64,000 nt of DNA from Cristatella mucedo (lineage: Eukaryota; Bryozoa; Phylactolaemata; Cristatellidae). Below the pieces are notes generated by a model, which had not been told where the DNA came from, searched no databases, and saw only the letters and a list, made by a program, of their open reading frames with translations. The position numbers and the translations under genes are program-made. Positions 1 through 13,577 of the stretch are shown piece after piece. Position 1 is the first letter of the stretch. Every line of letters begins with the position of its first letter. The stretch is taken from NCBI GenBank assembly GCA_009760855.2, contig WPIO01000008.1, positions 6,363,501 to 6,427,500 of the forward strand, in the 5' to 3' direction.

Positions 1-256
1 TAAATTGTACACAATTATAAGCAGCATGTTATGAGTCTAAACTTATCAGTAAATTTCAGTTGAATTATGTAGTCACTTGGAAAACCACATTACAAACTCA
101 CTGATAGCCGCCGTCACCGACCTTGTACTCATTCACGTACTAGTGTTTGCGGAACATACCAAGGTTACATCTAGTTTGCTTAACTTCTAAGGATTTTCTT
201 AGTTGATTCCTGGAGTTTTAATACATTTCATTCAGCAAGGTTAGGCTTCTAATATC

Positions 257-603
<347 letters not shown>

Positions 604-835
604 ATATTTCTATAGAGGTGTTTGTCTCCTGACACGTAGCTTCACTAGTGGTTCTCGTCTGATTTAGAGATTTCACCAGAAATATAATTTCATGTGAATA
701 CTGAATTTGGAAACCACTATAGCTTTGACGTGTTGAAGGCATATCTCATTGTAATTTGGGTGCAGTTCATGAAAAATTGCATACCTATGAAAATTTGAAG
801 GGTTGTCACTTGATTTACTTATATATTATATATTT

Positions 836-981
836 AAATATAACTAATTTATATAGCGCCCAAGAGAACTTAATCTCTATCCAGGGGCTTCGCATATGCC
901 TCAAGGCTCGAGCCCACGACCTCAGTCAGACCTTGGTCAGGGCGAGCACCTTAACCGCTAGACCAAACCAGCTCGGCATTT
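836..981 (-). mobile_element. tRNA-derived SINE with an L2-like 3' tail
   Basis: On the minus strand a tRNA-like head carries an A box (TGGTCTAGCGGTTAAGG) and a B box (GGGCTCGAGCC). It is followed by a tail (GATAGAGATTAAGTTCTCTT, then GGGCGCTAT) that matches the 3' end of the L2-type LINE copies in this window. A tRNA head joined to a partner-LINE tail is the normal structure of a SINE mobilised by that LINE. Confidence 0.75.
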
Positions 982-989
982 CTGTCACT

Positions 990-2290
990 ATTCTTGCATG
1001 GCCAGCCAGCATACACGCCAGGGCTTCTGCGCCCAAAGAGCTGCTACTTTAGCTCCTTCGACTACCAGTGAGCTGCTCCAATTGCGAGTCCTGTCCTCGT
1101 ACTTTTATGCAGCTGCTCCGTTCTTGACTTCGCTTCTGCAAGGCTTTAGCTTAGCCGACTCATAGTGATCTCCGTATGCCACACGATCTTTGAATGTATA
1201 TCTATTACCGATTTGCAATCAATATCGAAATGCATTCCTTGTTGCGGTTACTGCTACTAAGGGCTCAAGATTTAGGTATTTCTCGCATAGCATCCACTCC
1301 AAGCGAGCATAGTATAAAGAGGTGCTTGTTATAATTCCCAGCACTTAATGGAACCGTCTATCAAGCTTTCACTCTTGCAATACAATGTATGACTCTATAG
1401 TCAGCAGGCCTACTACTGCTATGGCGGCCAGTCTAAGTATTAACATCGGGAACCCTCCCTCAAAGTGCAATTAAGCACCCATAGACATTCCAACACCTCT
1501 AGATGATGACGTTGACCTCTTTGCTTTTATCGAGACTGGGAGGACATTGACAAACTGTTCTACGGTAATTAATGCCACCAAGAAAGGCTCTTCTTTCTTA
1601 GAAACTACTAGATCGATGAAAACTAGAGGTTAATCCAAAATTGTCGAAAACACAAGTTATCTATGTTGGCAGTTCTCTTTAAACCTTCACATGCCAATTC
1701 TTGCTTTATTTCAAAGTTTTGAGTTCTGATTTCTATTCTGTGGGCATGCAATCACCCCATCCACATTACTTGTAATGTTAGCATTCATTTTGACTACTTA
1801 ACTGACGTGCTAAGTAGACGCAATTTCTCTCGTGGCTCACATCGTTCTTGTAGCAGTTTTAATAAACGTGATCACCAAGCCCGCCTAGAGCATCTCGTGT
1901 GGGCATCACTAGCACTGAGTTACAGTGGTGGTTTAAGTCCTATCTACGTGGAAGACTCCATAATATTGATTTGAATGAAGTCTGCGTGAGGGTTTCTACG
2001 AGTGGATAAGTCAATTTATCCACCAAAACATCATTTAACCACCAAAATCAAGGTAAATTAAAATGATGACCAAGGAAGTGGGCTTGAGGCCCCTGGCACT
2101 TGTTTAGCAACTGAATACACATTTAAGTTTTCTTAAGGTGCAATAATAATGAATTACATATTTTGTTAAGGAAGATCTTCAGAGGATTCACCAAAGTATG
2201 GGTCACCCAAGAGCTACGAGTTTTGTTCATTTCATTTCAAATGCTCTTCATCTTGCAGATGCGATCGCCAAGCACAGTCAAGGCTTTCAA
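990..2290. other. Unassigned AT-rich sequence
   Basis: No frame of useful length, no recognised repeat and no splice-bounded exon was seen on either strand. Confidence 0.5.
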
Positions 2291-2369
2291 CTCTAGGCAG
2301 ACAATATTCAGCAGCACCTCTGCCTTTGGCCCTTCCAGCCCTCGAGCACGTTTAATTCTCTTCACGTCG

Positions 2370-3390
2370 TGGCTGGATGGCTACAAGCGAAGCTGAAATA
2401 TGCATCTTAACCGCAGCAAACTTTCAAAAATTAAAGGGCGACAAAACCAATTTACTAGTTATAGAGAAACCAAGTGTCTCTCAGAAATTAGGAAGCTTGA
2501 GGCTCATTGTCGGCTCTACCAATATATCTCCTGTCGGATCTGCACATAATCTAGGAGTCTCAATCCAAAGTCACCTTGCATGTCGGAATCACATCAGCTC
2601 CACTGTGAAGTCGGCTTCTTTAAGATACCTTTTTAAAATTTGGTCTAACCTTTATAGGGATACTACATCTAAAATTGATCAATCAATTTGTAATATCCGT
2701 CTTAATTGCTGCAACTCACTACTCGCTGGTCTATCAGTATTTGCAAGCAAGAGCTTGAAGTTAGTGCAAAACTTTGCAGGTAACCATGTCTGTCGTGAGC
2801 GTGGCAGTTGCCAAATAGCACCTCTTTCGCGACCTGCACGGGTTCCTTATCAAGCAAAGTAATGGCTTACAGTTTCAGTCACACAATATAAGGCCCTTAA
2901 GTTCTCTCGCTGCAGCCAACATATTAGAACTACTCCCTCAAATTGCTAGGCATCTTACTATCGAATTTTCTTAATCTTATCGTTTATCATCAACTCATAC
3001 GAACCTCAAATGCTTTGAGACCGTGGGATTGGTTCACATGCTCCCAGATCATATTACTCACGATCGTCTGACGTTACCACATCCCCTGACTTGACTAAAT
3101 TTATAAAAGCTAAAGACAAATCTATTTGTCACAGCATTTAGTGGATCATTTTTATTAGTCCTTTCTGCACTTATACGTTCTGACATTGGTCATGCTGCCT
3201 CTAATCATATTTTCACATTGACTGTGTGTATGTCACTTTGTAGTCATGTTATTTTTGCTTGCATTGTACTTGATAATAATAGCCATGCGATTATGCTTCC
3301 TTTAAAGCATTTTTAAGGGGGCCTATAAATAGATTTAGTTCTCTGAGGACGCTATACGAATGTTTAATTATTACTATTCCTATTACTAAA
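2370..3390 (+). mobile_element. L2-type LINE, 3' part, decayed
   Basis: The plus-strand translation of 2377-2862 contains the C-terminal reverse-transcriptase stretch seen in other copies (HNLGVSIQSHL, NCCNSLLAGL). It ends in the family's terminal block (AGTTCTCTGAGGACGCTATA) near 3370 and a TATTATT-like tail. There are several stops; it is an old 5'-truncated copy. Confidence 0.75.
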
Positions 3391-4140
3391 TGTGCATGAC
3401 CTCATTCACAACAAGTGCTACTTTATCAAATATTATCGCACGAGTGTAGGCTTTAGTCTCCGACTATTACGAATTTCTGCACCTTTAACCGTATTCCGAT
3501 AACATTCAGCTTGCAGTGTGTGCCCTCCTCTGCACCCACACTTCTCTGAATCGCGAAACCATTAGACTCCTGGCAGTGAAGCTATGTGCACAATTTCCTA
3601 GTTGCTCCTGTTACCCTGTCTTCCGTCTGACCCGTCCTCACTCGTAAAATGCTCAAACACTACACTATGTGACATTCTTGACGATCATGCACCTTCGACC
3701 ACACACACAGTTCTCCCTTGCCACTACAACGCAAGGTTAACGACCAACGGTTAAATAGATAGGTCTACTACAAGCAAGATTGAGAAAACATACATAAAAT
3801 CAAGTGTGACTGCCAATCGATAGGCATGTTGACACTCTTCATACTTCGACTTTAGTAGCTTCACTCTATAGCGGTCTTTTTAAATACTGGACACCCATAT
3901 TCATTAGACAATAGATCGAAAGAGCGAAAACGATCCTGCAGGCTCTTGGTTGTCTGAGTCAATTATACGCTCCAGTATTACAATAAATAGGAAAACTAGC
4001 ACAAGTGTCCGTAGGTCTCTGTATTCGAGCAACCCTGCATACCCTTAAAAGCCAGGTACGGCCATTCGACCACTCCTCATGTGTGGGCAACAACTTTTTC
4101 CAAATCAAATGGTGTGGTGACACCAAGCCAATTTGAGTGA
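3390..4140. other. Unassigned sequence between LINE fragments
   Basis: No recognisable coding or repeat signature was seen on either strand. Confidence 0.45.
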
Positions 4141-4144
4141 GCTG

Positions 4145-4475
4145 TTAATAATGACAATAAAAATAATTATACTGATTCACTCGATAAATTGCCTTTAGAG
4201 AACTGAATCCATTTGTAGGCGCTTCACACTTGCTGCAAAGGAAGTCTATTCGAACGGTGATTGGTATCATGCTTGATAAAAACGTGTATATTGTGGTTAG
4301 GGTCATACATGCACAGGTACACCATGCAAGTATGGTTAGTGGTGCAAGCACTGTGTCAGAACGCATAAGAACATGGAGGATGAACCACAGGCCCAGTAAA
4401 TGCTGTGATAACAGAGTGGGTTTATAAGTTCTGTTTAGATTTGATCAAGTCAGGGGATGTCGTGACTCAAGTCGG
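4145..4475 (-). mobile_element. L2-type LINE 3' end fragment
   Basis: The minus-strand terminal block is present (ATAAATTGCCTTTAGAGAAC, then GGCGCTTCACACTTGCTGCA), with the AATAATGACAATA tail at its left edge and the downstream 'GATCAAGTCAGGGGATG' element of other copies. Confidence 0.75.
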
Positions 4476-4479
4476 AAGT

Positions 4480-7005
4480 CACAGTTTTATTATCCTAGTA
4501 TAAGACCCTTATGTGTGTGTGTAAAATTAAATGTGCGATAATAATAATAATATGACATTTCTAACGTTTAATATGTCTTATATTTTCTCTCATTCTGACT
4601 GATATATTGGTAAATATAAGTGTAATGGTCACTATTAAGGTATTTTTCATATCCACCGGGCTCAAATTGTGCTAAAAACCATATTTAGATGATAATGCAC
4701 AGGTTTTCAATGCCCCAACTACGAAAATATTTGATTTATAAATATAATCATACTCGCGGAAGTTCACTTAACGCGGTAGAGTCTGGAACAGACTAACCAC
4801 AATAAACGAGGGTCAACTTTATTGAAAAGCACAATTCTCACTGCTAGAGCAAAGGCCACGAGAAAGTAGTTGCTGCTAAGCTTTTTTCTGAATGCCATCA
4901 CATCAGGGGGTCAGCAGGAAGCAAGTTTGACGCTTTTGGGGAACAAAGTCAAAGACCTGCTGCATTGACTATTAAACTGAAGTCATTTGATGTAAACGAA
5001 CTGTATTTATTTACTTCGGGTGCTTACAAATTCATGAAAGGCACTGACAGAGTCAAAGATTTTAAGTGCTTCTGGCGATTCATGTTTGCTCTACCTACGC
5101 ACACAAGTATGCTGCCTACTAATAACAGAGAACGGCAGTAATCAATAGCAGTCTATTTGTCAGCCCCCCCCGTGGTCACATCTGCACAGTGACCATAGCG
5201 TTAGGACCCTTCATAGCCAAGGTTCAACTGATTGACCATCATCAATGCAGTTATCTAGGTCATAAGTCTATATTTATGCAATTCTTAACCATAGATTGGG
5301 AAACATCTGGTTTCTAAGCTTATAATTCAGGAGCGACGAATAAAATTGGGGATAATTGCAATCTGGTTGATTTTGCACTAGCACTTCTCATCAGAACTGA
5401 AAGACCAATCTCTAAGGTATCGAATTTTGTCAGAATCACGGCCGATGTCCAAAAATAGGACGGCACATTAGGAAGCTTAATTAGCTACTGCGTCTAGTAT
5501 TCATCCAGGAGCGAGAGAATGGACACCTATCATTGCTTGATGGAACATAGAAATTGATCGGCTCTGCTTGATGGATACACAATGCATGTCGGTGGAAAGT
5601 GGTATAATGTGGCAATTGTGCTTCATAACAGCCGAGAATACTAGGCAAATTTTGACCCTGCTGCAAAACACATTGTCACCATGTAATCCCCACGTAAAAA
5701 ACAAATCTCAATAGATAACTTGAAGATGCTATTAAAAAAGCTATTCACTGCATGCTACAGCTAAACAAGCTGTGCAGTTGTTATTCGGCTGATTATCAAA
5801 GTGATACAAAAGACGTCAAATCTACACTTTCAATTATACATGGAATATGTAGGTAATGTGATACCTCTGAGCTGACTTTAAAAGATAACCTGCTTCGTTT
5901 TTTACTACGAGCTGGCACACTTGTATTACGTTGGTGGCTTTAGTGTGTATTCTACAGTCAAAGAGACCAAAGAATAGGCTAAAAAAACGCTAACACTTTT
6001 GATGGCACCCAAGAAAAGGAAACAATCCCAAGAAAATTATTCCTAAAGTTATTGCTTTTGACTTGAGGCAAATACCTTCTGTGTTTTTTGTTGCTGAGGC
6101 TGTCCCTTTAATATCATGCCCCGTCATTACCATCACCAGAAAGTGCAGAGCACTGATGATTAGCAAATCCATGTTGTTCTAGAGAATCTTCTGAAAAATG
6201 GCAAATAAATGGGGCTATAAACGAGTGAAGAAACTTATTGTTAGTAAATAGGTTGAATAATCATTTAACAATGACTCTACAACCTAGCTTGAAGTGCTAC
6301 ATTCAAAAGCTAGCATGCTATAACATACACCATATAAGCATATCTGCTTGAATATAGAAATATCATAGTTGCTACCATTATCGTCAAACTAGTCGTGCAC
6401 ATGTATCACACAAGCACTTAAAAACACAAGTAAGTTGGATACTTGTTTAATGTCTAAATAGAATATTGCCATTCGTGGAACTACGTAGCTGTGGACACTC
6501 GGCAATCTCGTGAAATTAATTGTCCCTTCATCAATACAGTGAGAAGCTGGTAGCTCAAGCAAAACTATTGCTGTCACCTTAGAAAAATCTCTCACAAACA
6601 GACTAAAGTCCATTTGTCTGCATTGTATTTACTCATTGCTGCAGTACACATTTTCTGCCGGAAACCAGTACTAGGGACTTGACTTATATTGCATTGCCTA
6701 GAAAATGCCTTAAAATCATGTCAAGAGCCAGTAATAGCTTCTTTCTTGTTCACAATTGGGCACGCAGATTAATTCGCGACCTACAAACTTTCATTTTTCA
6801 AATATTGTTAGTGAAAACTGTTTTTCAAAATAATGTCAGTTGTTGCATTCCAAGCTCGTCCTTTACGTTTAGCCCACGGATACCAGTATCTTGCCCTATA
6901 ATCATTTCAGGAATTCTACTAAAACTCCAAAATCAAAAGCACTTTTAAATGCGAAGTCTCCACTCTTGATCAAAAGCGAACCGCTAGCTGAAATGCAGTA
7001 TAAAG
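4480..7005. other. Unassigned sequence, no supported gene
   Basis: Short open frames occur (5481-5704, 5990-6172, 6389-6613, all minus), but none has a family signature or convincing splice context. There is a C8 run near 5165. Confidence 0.45.
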
Positions 7006-7009
7006 GTAT

Positions 7010-7565
7010 GCCTCACCTTGTCTACGAAATAATTATGTATCTTCGTCTGTAGCTCCATCAAGCCACAAACAACGCGTGGAAATTATGAGGAAGCATTTGA
7101 ATAGCACACTCCGCAGTCTAAGCGGCTTTCGGAACGCATTAGGTTGCCAAGTGACTTCATCTCACGCAACAAAGAGAAAGTGTGAATCATAGTAGATGAG
7201 TTGAGGTAGTGAGTAGAATGGAAGTAGCCGTTTAGGACAGCTGGAAAAGATGCGCCATAGCCGGCAGCAGGGAAGTGGTTGCCGTTGCTTAAGAGTCGTG
7301 GAAGTGAGTTCCCAGTCTAGGACCTGTGTAGCATACGCTTCTGTCACCAGCTGTCCTTAGGCGGAGGAATGAAACTGCTAATTAATCGTCCCTACAGAAC
7401 CTGAAAGCTCCAGAAGGCTGAAACTGGTGTAAAAATTCGGCTAGGTAAGGAGGAGCCAAGCTGTGGCAGGCGTCGTGGGTCGGCATTTGAGCTTTCCTCT
7501 GCATCCACTGATCAACCAGCTGCCATCCTGCATCTTTTAGCAAAGGAGACATTGTTCAAATTTCT
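7010..7565 (-). mobile_element. LINE family B, 3' part (minus copy)
   Basis: Read on the minus strand this matches the plus-strand copy at 11225-12195. Both share CTCCTTTGCTAAAAGA, a translated stretch around LLPFYSLPQL (LLPCYSLHYL in the other), and the 3' block GAGCTACAGACGAAGATACAT (one base different in the other). It is a LINE reverse-transcriptase C-terminus plus 3' UTR, distinct from the L2-type tail. Confidence 0.65.
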
Positions 7566-7599
7566 GAGACGTGCGAACTAGCCTTGCATCCATATTCAT

Positions 7600-7755
7600 A
7601 ACCAGCTACAGATCGTTTGACTGCTATTAAAAGTAAATTGCTGTATAGTCATATCAAATGATCGATTTTCCTTTGCAGCAAATGTAAAGTGCCTAGAGAG
7701 GGATTGAGTTCTCTGAGGGTGCTATTGCAAATTCATTATTATTAATATATAAAGC
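7600..7755 (+). mobile_element. L2-type LINE 3' tail
   Basis: The terminal block GCAAATGTAAAGTGCCTAGA...GAGTTCTCTGAGGGTGCTAT is followed by a TTATTATTAATA tail. Only the terminal 150 bases are recognisable; it abuts the oppositely oriented family B fragment. Confidence 0.75.
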
Positions 7756-7759
7756 CGCA

Positions 7760-9710
7760 TTAAGATTAAACATTGTTTACCCGAAGAGTCAGCCATGCAA
7801 GCTGACCAACCGCTGAGCGTAGTAGGACTGTTCTCATCAGTTTGTCCACAAGATATCACTACTTAGCAAAATTTCACTCCCATTGATCACAGGTCCGCCG
7901 TTCAAGTTATTTGACAGGCTTTGAATCAAAAATCCGGACCAAACATTCACTACGAGATGGCCGACTCAAAAGTCGCGTGGACCAATGCTGTTCATTTAGA
8001 TACTATGGTTCGGATAAATAGTAATCTAAGAAGTTTCTATAGCTTAGCCAATAATTTTCGCTCAGCTAGGTAAGTGATAATAGCAGTTACATTTTCTCTC
8101 TCATATTAAACATATTTCGAGGTGAGAATTCTCATAAACCTTATCTCGTCCCAGCTAAATTGACACCTTCTACCCCCTAATTTTTGGGGCTAGAACCAGA
8201 AGAACGGAACTTTAATTAACTCGGCTTTCTAATCAAGTCACATACACTAAAAAGCAGCTAGAACTGAAGTCAAGCTCAAGATTCAGAATTAATGGCACAC
8301 TCAATGAGACGTTGTTAGCTCTTAGTCTCTGATACCGGCCGTGTTGTCATGGAAAACAGCAAGTAGCGCTCAAGATTAGGTTAGATAGGTTCAGGAATTA
8401 AGTTCTGAAGCTGCTATAACTCATTCATAACTAAAGAATGAGACACAGTCAGTGGTAAGGACAGATTAAATTTAACGGGGCAGTCTCTCTTTCCAAAATA
8501 AGCATATTTATGGAAATAAAGTTAGCTCAGTGGTAATCGAACTCTGGACGCTGCACCTTACGAATTTCCTTCAAGGAATAGGCAGGTGCTACAGTTAGAA
8601 GCCCTACACCGAGGTAACCGCCGGTGTTCTCTAAAGTTAAGACCCAGCCAGACTTTATGAAAATGATAATCCCAGAGAACTAGGCGAGCTAATTTACTCC
8701 TCCCACAAGAGTTACATCATCCATACGCTTAGGGTAAGTTGGTCAGCGAAAGACGAGCTCAATTATGAATGAAGCTGAAGGCTCAGTTGAGTAGAAAATA
8801 CACCAAGAAAGCATCACAATAGAAACTAGAGTGATTCAAACCATCCCGACGTCCTATATAAACTGTCTGTTATCGGATTAAAATTGTCTACTTAACTGGG
8901 TCAGAGTTACCTTAAAGATTATTAGAATTGCTTCACTAAGCCTTTCAGTGTAACAGCCGCCCAGGCTGTTAAGCTAGATAGTGTCAAGCTTTCCGCTACA
9001 GCTGAGTTCCTCATGAATTTCTTGTAGCAGATCTTTAAATTATTACATAACGCCTCGAAGTCTTAGTAATAACGATAAGAATAAAAATAAATATCCATGG
9101 CACCCGGAAAAAGCGCAGTCAATTTCTAGACATTTAAATGATGCTGTGAATGAAGCATCATCAATTTTTTATTGTTGAAATTTAAGATATAAACAATAAA
9201 TATTGCAAGAGATAGTATGCACACTGCTAACGTGTAAGTATGATAAGTGGTAACACGGACAGTTTCAGCATACATTAACACAAAGACGTTTGCTAACGTC
9301 CCCATGTGGATGGTAGCAAACGTTCTTAATTTAAATGACGACAAGACTAAGTGACTACTTAATGGTTCACTATGTGTGACTCAGAAGTTGAAAAACCTGC
9401 CACTCAAATCGGCTGCACCCATGAACAGTACCTATAATGCTGAGGTGAGGTGGCAGGTACTTAAGAAAAACTTGGTGATCAAAAATATCAAACTTTTTCA
9501 GAAGATAAAGCAAATGATCAGAATAAGTTTACTTTTGTCTACATTCGTAAGAAGATCGTAAGACACAAAACACCCTGACTCTTTCGTCTGATAATCTTAA
9601 AACCAAACTGGAAGCTAGTACCTAGGTTTGAAGTTGCAATGTACGGCACTACTCGTTCACGTGTCTTAGGCAGTAACTGTAATAGGTAGACTGTGCCAAA
9701 GATGCTTAAA
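7760..9710. other. Unassigned sequence
   Basis: No gene was recognised. A weak tRNA A-box-like stretch near 8522 (GTTAGCTCAGTGGTAAT) lacks a good B box. Confidence 0.4.
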
Positions 9711-9714
9711 TTCA

Positions 9715-9965
9715 TTACATCTTTTATTGCTTTATAAAAAAAAGTGGTCTATCATCAGCTTTTTCAAATCTGCAGGTGAAAGACCAGAGGCTAAGGACAT
9801 ATTTAACATGTTATTAATGCAAGGTAGTAGTAGATATGAACTTCAAAGAAGCAGGATAGTCCGAACAGAATCCACAGGCTATTGGTTTTCTTAGACGGGG
9901 TGATGAATTTCTTGGTGATGTCACTCCTGGCCGCCCTGAATGCAGATGTCGAGGTGCAGCACAGT
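9715..9965 (-). mobile_element. LINE reverse-transcriptase N-terminal fragment
   Basis: The minus-strand translation gives LLPCINNMLNMSLASG, then LSPADLKK, matching the LINE RT segment that precedes the catalytic core (P-x-I-x-N-x-x-N-x-S-L-x-x-G-x-x-P-x-x-x-K). Frames are interrupted; it is a relic. Confidence 0.55.
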
Positions 9966-10339
9966 ACTGAGTACTGAGTACTGAAGAATTTAACCAGGAC
10001 AAAAGTTAAGGGCTGCCTCTAAATACCTTATGTTCAAACACCATCATGCCGTTTTTTCCGATCGTGAAGTCTGTAGATTCAACCATTCTCTGCTACCAAT
10101 TGTTGCGAGCATCAATGTGGGCGTATTGCTAAACAGCAAACCACTTGGAACACTCGGAACGCAACCGAACTCAACATTCAATTATCAACTCAAGTCCAGA
10201 AGACGTTAATGCTAACCGGAGCTTCCTGTCGTCTGATACTAAATGAGCGGCCAGCAAATGATTTCACGTTCAAACGAGATATCGGGAAAATACTTAGATT
10301 CCGAATAGGAAGTGGTACATTGTTTGCCTGGTAGGGGAG

Positions 10340-11195
10340 CACATTTTATAGGTAGGTTAAGGCCAATGGATGAAGGGACCTAAAAGTGAGTGGCAGAACC
10401 GTCAAATCGATGCCTTTCTTGACTGGGGTCAGTGCAGGTTGGCGAGTAGTAATGGATGTAGAAACAGCTACCCCCAGGACCGAGCGGCGAAGCTGCAGAG
10501 TTTTGCACAAGCTGTAAATGCCTAATTGCAAGTAGTGAGATACAGAAGTCAAGACGGGATGTCAGGAATGCATGGACAAATTTAGGAATGCTATCCCTGT
10601 CTTAGAAAGCCCGGAGTTTAGCAATATTATATTGCTGAATTTTGGCAGACTAGACTGATAAGCTGAAGCGGTTGTCTAAAGAAACTTCACTTTGGAACAG
10701 GACACCTAGATTTCGTGCATATTCAACGGGAAATTTAATAGCTTAGCCCATTGTAAGCTTAAAGTTTTCCAAATTCTGAATCAATATAGTTTTTCCCGTC
10801 ACTAGTTAGTCGCTTTATCATCACTAGCTTTATGAAAATTTGATGTCAACTATTTGTGGACGTAATCTATAAATGCAGCAAGGGAGTTGAGAAAATATGA
10901 CGTTCTAGAAGGCTGGTAGGGATCTAAGCAAAGGCAAAACTGAGTGGTCATCTGAATTGTAGTGAAAACCTATAGTGTGCCTGGCCACATATCGGCAAGA
11001 TGGAGAGTATAGACAGCGAAAAGAACGGGACCTAGCACCGACCACTGAGGTACACCATACTTCAGAAGTTCATCAGATGACTGTCCATTCGCATAAATAA
11101 TACTCTTGATTCTCCCACTGAGATAGGACCTTAACCATTACAGTGCAGAGCAAGTGATTCCATGGCGAGATGAAAGGCACTCAAGAAGTACTTGG
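10340..11195 (-). mobile_element. L2-type LINE, internal 3' half, decayed
   Basis: The minus-strand sequence follows the same order as the well preserved copy at 40676-41830: 'gggacctaaaagtgagtgg', the CTTGACTGGGG block, LQLRRS-type residues, the CCTAGATTTCG block, and CACTGAGGTACACCAT near its right end. The (TAA)n 3' end is missing, and there are many stops. Confidence 0.7.
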
Positions 11196-11224
11196 AGGTA
11201 AAAAATATAGATACATGACAATTA

Positions 11225-12195
11225 AATGACGATAAAACCATCTACTGCTCATAGGACACCCTAAGCATATGTCTGGATTAAAAGGCTTTGCTCTTCTAAT
11301 AGGTGATGCAGTGTCAGAAACAACACCTACATATATAGTACGACGTGTGACAATCACCTCGTCCTCAAAGTGCTGGTGTCGTTTTTGATAGCTGCCTAAA
11401 TTTTAAAAGCCTCTGTCAGAAGACTGCTTCTCAACTGGCCATCTCATCCGATCCATATCTAAGATGATGAGCTGTCTTCCACGGTGGCTTGCAAAATTTA
11501 ACTAGTGCCTCAGTTCTCACTCGGCTTCATAATTGTAATTCCCTTTCGGCTGTGTTACGCAAAAAAAGGAGCTAGGCCACTGCAGATGGCTGTAAATTGG
11601 GCTGCAAGACCAGTGTTCTAGTCCCAGAGGTTCGATCATATGTCTCCTTTGCTAAAAGACCTAGAGTGGTAGCCGATTGATCAACCGTCACAGAGCACAG
11701 CTCTAATGCCGATCCAAAAGGCCCACAACGACTTGGCTCCTCGATACTTAGCTGAACTGGTGCCCCAGTTTTAGCGTCCTCGTTCCCTCAGGTTATGTAT
11801 GAACAGTGAACCAGCTATTCCATTCCTTTATTTAAAGACTGTTGGCGACATAAGCTTTATCTCTGCTGCTCTGCAGATCTGTGGAACTCGCCTCCACGTT
11901 CTGACGCAACGACAACTACTCGCTTTCGTCCGACTATGGACCATCCTTTCCAGTGGACTTGAGCTGCTACTTCCATGCTACTCACTGCATTATTTGCTGT
12001 CCTGACTCTGCTATGCTACCCACCTACTCTGTGTTGCGTTAGGTGAAGTCTGTTGGCTACCAAATTAGCACCGAAAGCCGCTTTATATGTAAGTGTGCTA
12101 TAGAAAATTCTCCTGCATAATAGTCTGTGTGGCTTTGTGTAGTTACAGACGAAGATACATGACACTACACTAGATTAGATTAGATTAAATTACAT
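11225..12195 (+). mobile_element. LINE family B, 3' part (plus copy)
   Basis: The plus-strand translation carries RT C-terminal features (VGVVFDSCLNFKSLCQK-like, then a Cys-Asn-Ser-Leu stretch) with stops. The 3' UTR ends GTTACAGACGAAGATACATG and a TAGATTAGATTAAAT tail at 12170-12195. It differs from the L2-type element in its 3' end, so it is a second LINE family. Confidence 0.65.
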
Positions 12196-12199
12196 TGCA

Positions 12200-13570
12200 T
12201 CGATAGTATCAAAAGATGTCGACTGTTCAAGCAACGCAAGTGAAGATACTCCACCTAAGTAAGTATGTCATTATACAACCGAAGCAATGCTAAGTCTGTG
12301 GAGTGATCAGCTCTAAATTCAGACTGGAACTTGCTAACAAAGTTTGGCGCTTCAATATATTAGTTCATCTGGTCTCACACGACCTATTTCACTGCTGTTT
12401 TTCAATATAGTGATATCAGGAAGACTGGGCGAAAATTGCTCAAGTTCTCTTGGTCTAGGGCCTAATTCTTGAGTAGTGGACTGACTACGGACTAGTTACA
12501 AGTTGCCAGGACATCACTCAACGCCAAAGGCATATATATGACTTTAGTGTTGTTTGGCAGCAGCAGATCTAGGTATTTTCAAGGCAGGACAATTCAAAAA
12601 GGGTCCAGAGGACCAGTTGTGATCTTTGATTGGCATATGAGCTTTACAAAGGTTTGTTACAGCTGGGTAAGGTCTAGCATTGTTGCTAATTATTACGTTT
12701 TTGAAAGTGACAGTTAAACCACCCAATAATATTGTTTTTGAAACGCTAGATTGTCCCAAAAGTCCTCTTTAAAGTTGCACGTGTGTAAGTTGTTATTGCA
12801 TTGAGTATTTATTCCAACAAACCAAGCACTCACATGCAAAGCGATTTGTGAGAACCTCGTTGTCTGCTTTGGAATGGTGATTATTAAAGCTTGTCTCCTA
12901 CCTCATTGACCTGGTTGACTTTTTGTACTAATGTCAAGCATTCTATGGATATAGATTATGTAAACCAAAGAACCTGGCTTTGTAGTATTCGCGCCTTCCA
13001 CAAAGTGTCTGCTCAATCGCATTACAGCCGTATTTTCAGTAGGGTAATACAAGCAGTCATTGCTTAGTGTGAGTGTTCACTTATCAAGCTTTCCTGAATA
13101 GTTATACAAATGTTCTATTGCCAAAAATAGAGACTATTAGTGGTTCGTTGCTGCACACTTGTATTATTGCTGTGAAATGCTAAGGATTTTAGTTCAAATT
13201 TTTTTAATTCACTAAAATGTATTTCATTCGTCAAGTCATTAGTAAAAGCGTAGAATCTGTTGGAAAACGGATTAAAACCTGGATAGCAAGACGATGCAAA
13301 ACTTGCAGGATCCTCTCAAGTTAAAACAACTTCTGCATTAAAAGCAGGAGCTTTCTCCTAATGATCATTATTTATACGCAATGAACTACTAAATATATTT
13401 TTAATCAGACTACTTAGCAGATATGATATTAGCTGCATTTATTACTGGGAGCTCTTTCTTAAGAACAGAAAAGCAGCTGGCCAGTTTCTGCTGGAGGAAG
13501 CTTGATCTATGCTAAAGTTTTTCACCACAATGCACCTGCAAGCAGCATTTGACATAAAATAAATACACTT
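12200..13570. other. Unassigned AT-rich sequence
   Basis: No gene, repeat or RNA signature was recognised. Confidence 0.45.
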
Positions 13571-13577
13571 TAAGGCA

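Noticed and set aside
5990..6172. Minus-strand open frame starting MDLLIISALHFLVMVM, like a signal peptide
   Set aside because: No downstream exon with matching phase, no family signature, and no promoter or poly(A) evidence; a hydrophobic start is common by chance in AT-rich DNA.
6389..6613. Minus-strand frame of 74 codons
   Set aside because: No recognisable motif and no clear splice sites at its ends.
8520..8590. tRNA-like stretch GTTAGCTCAGTGGTAAT
   Set aside because: A-box-like only; no B box at the right distance and no cloverleaf pairing visible.
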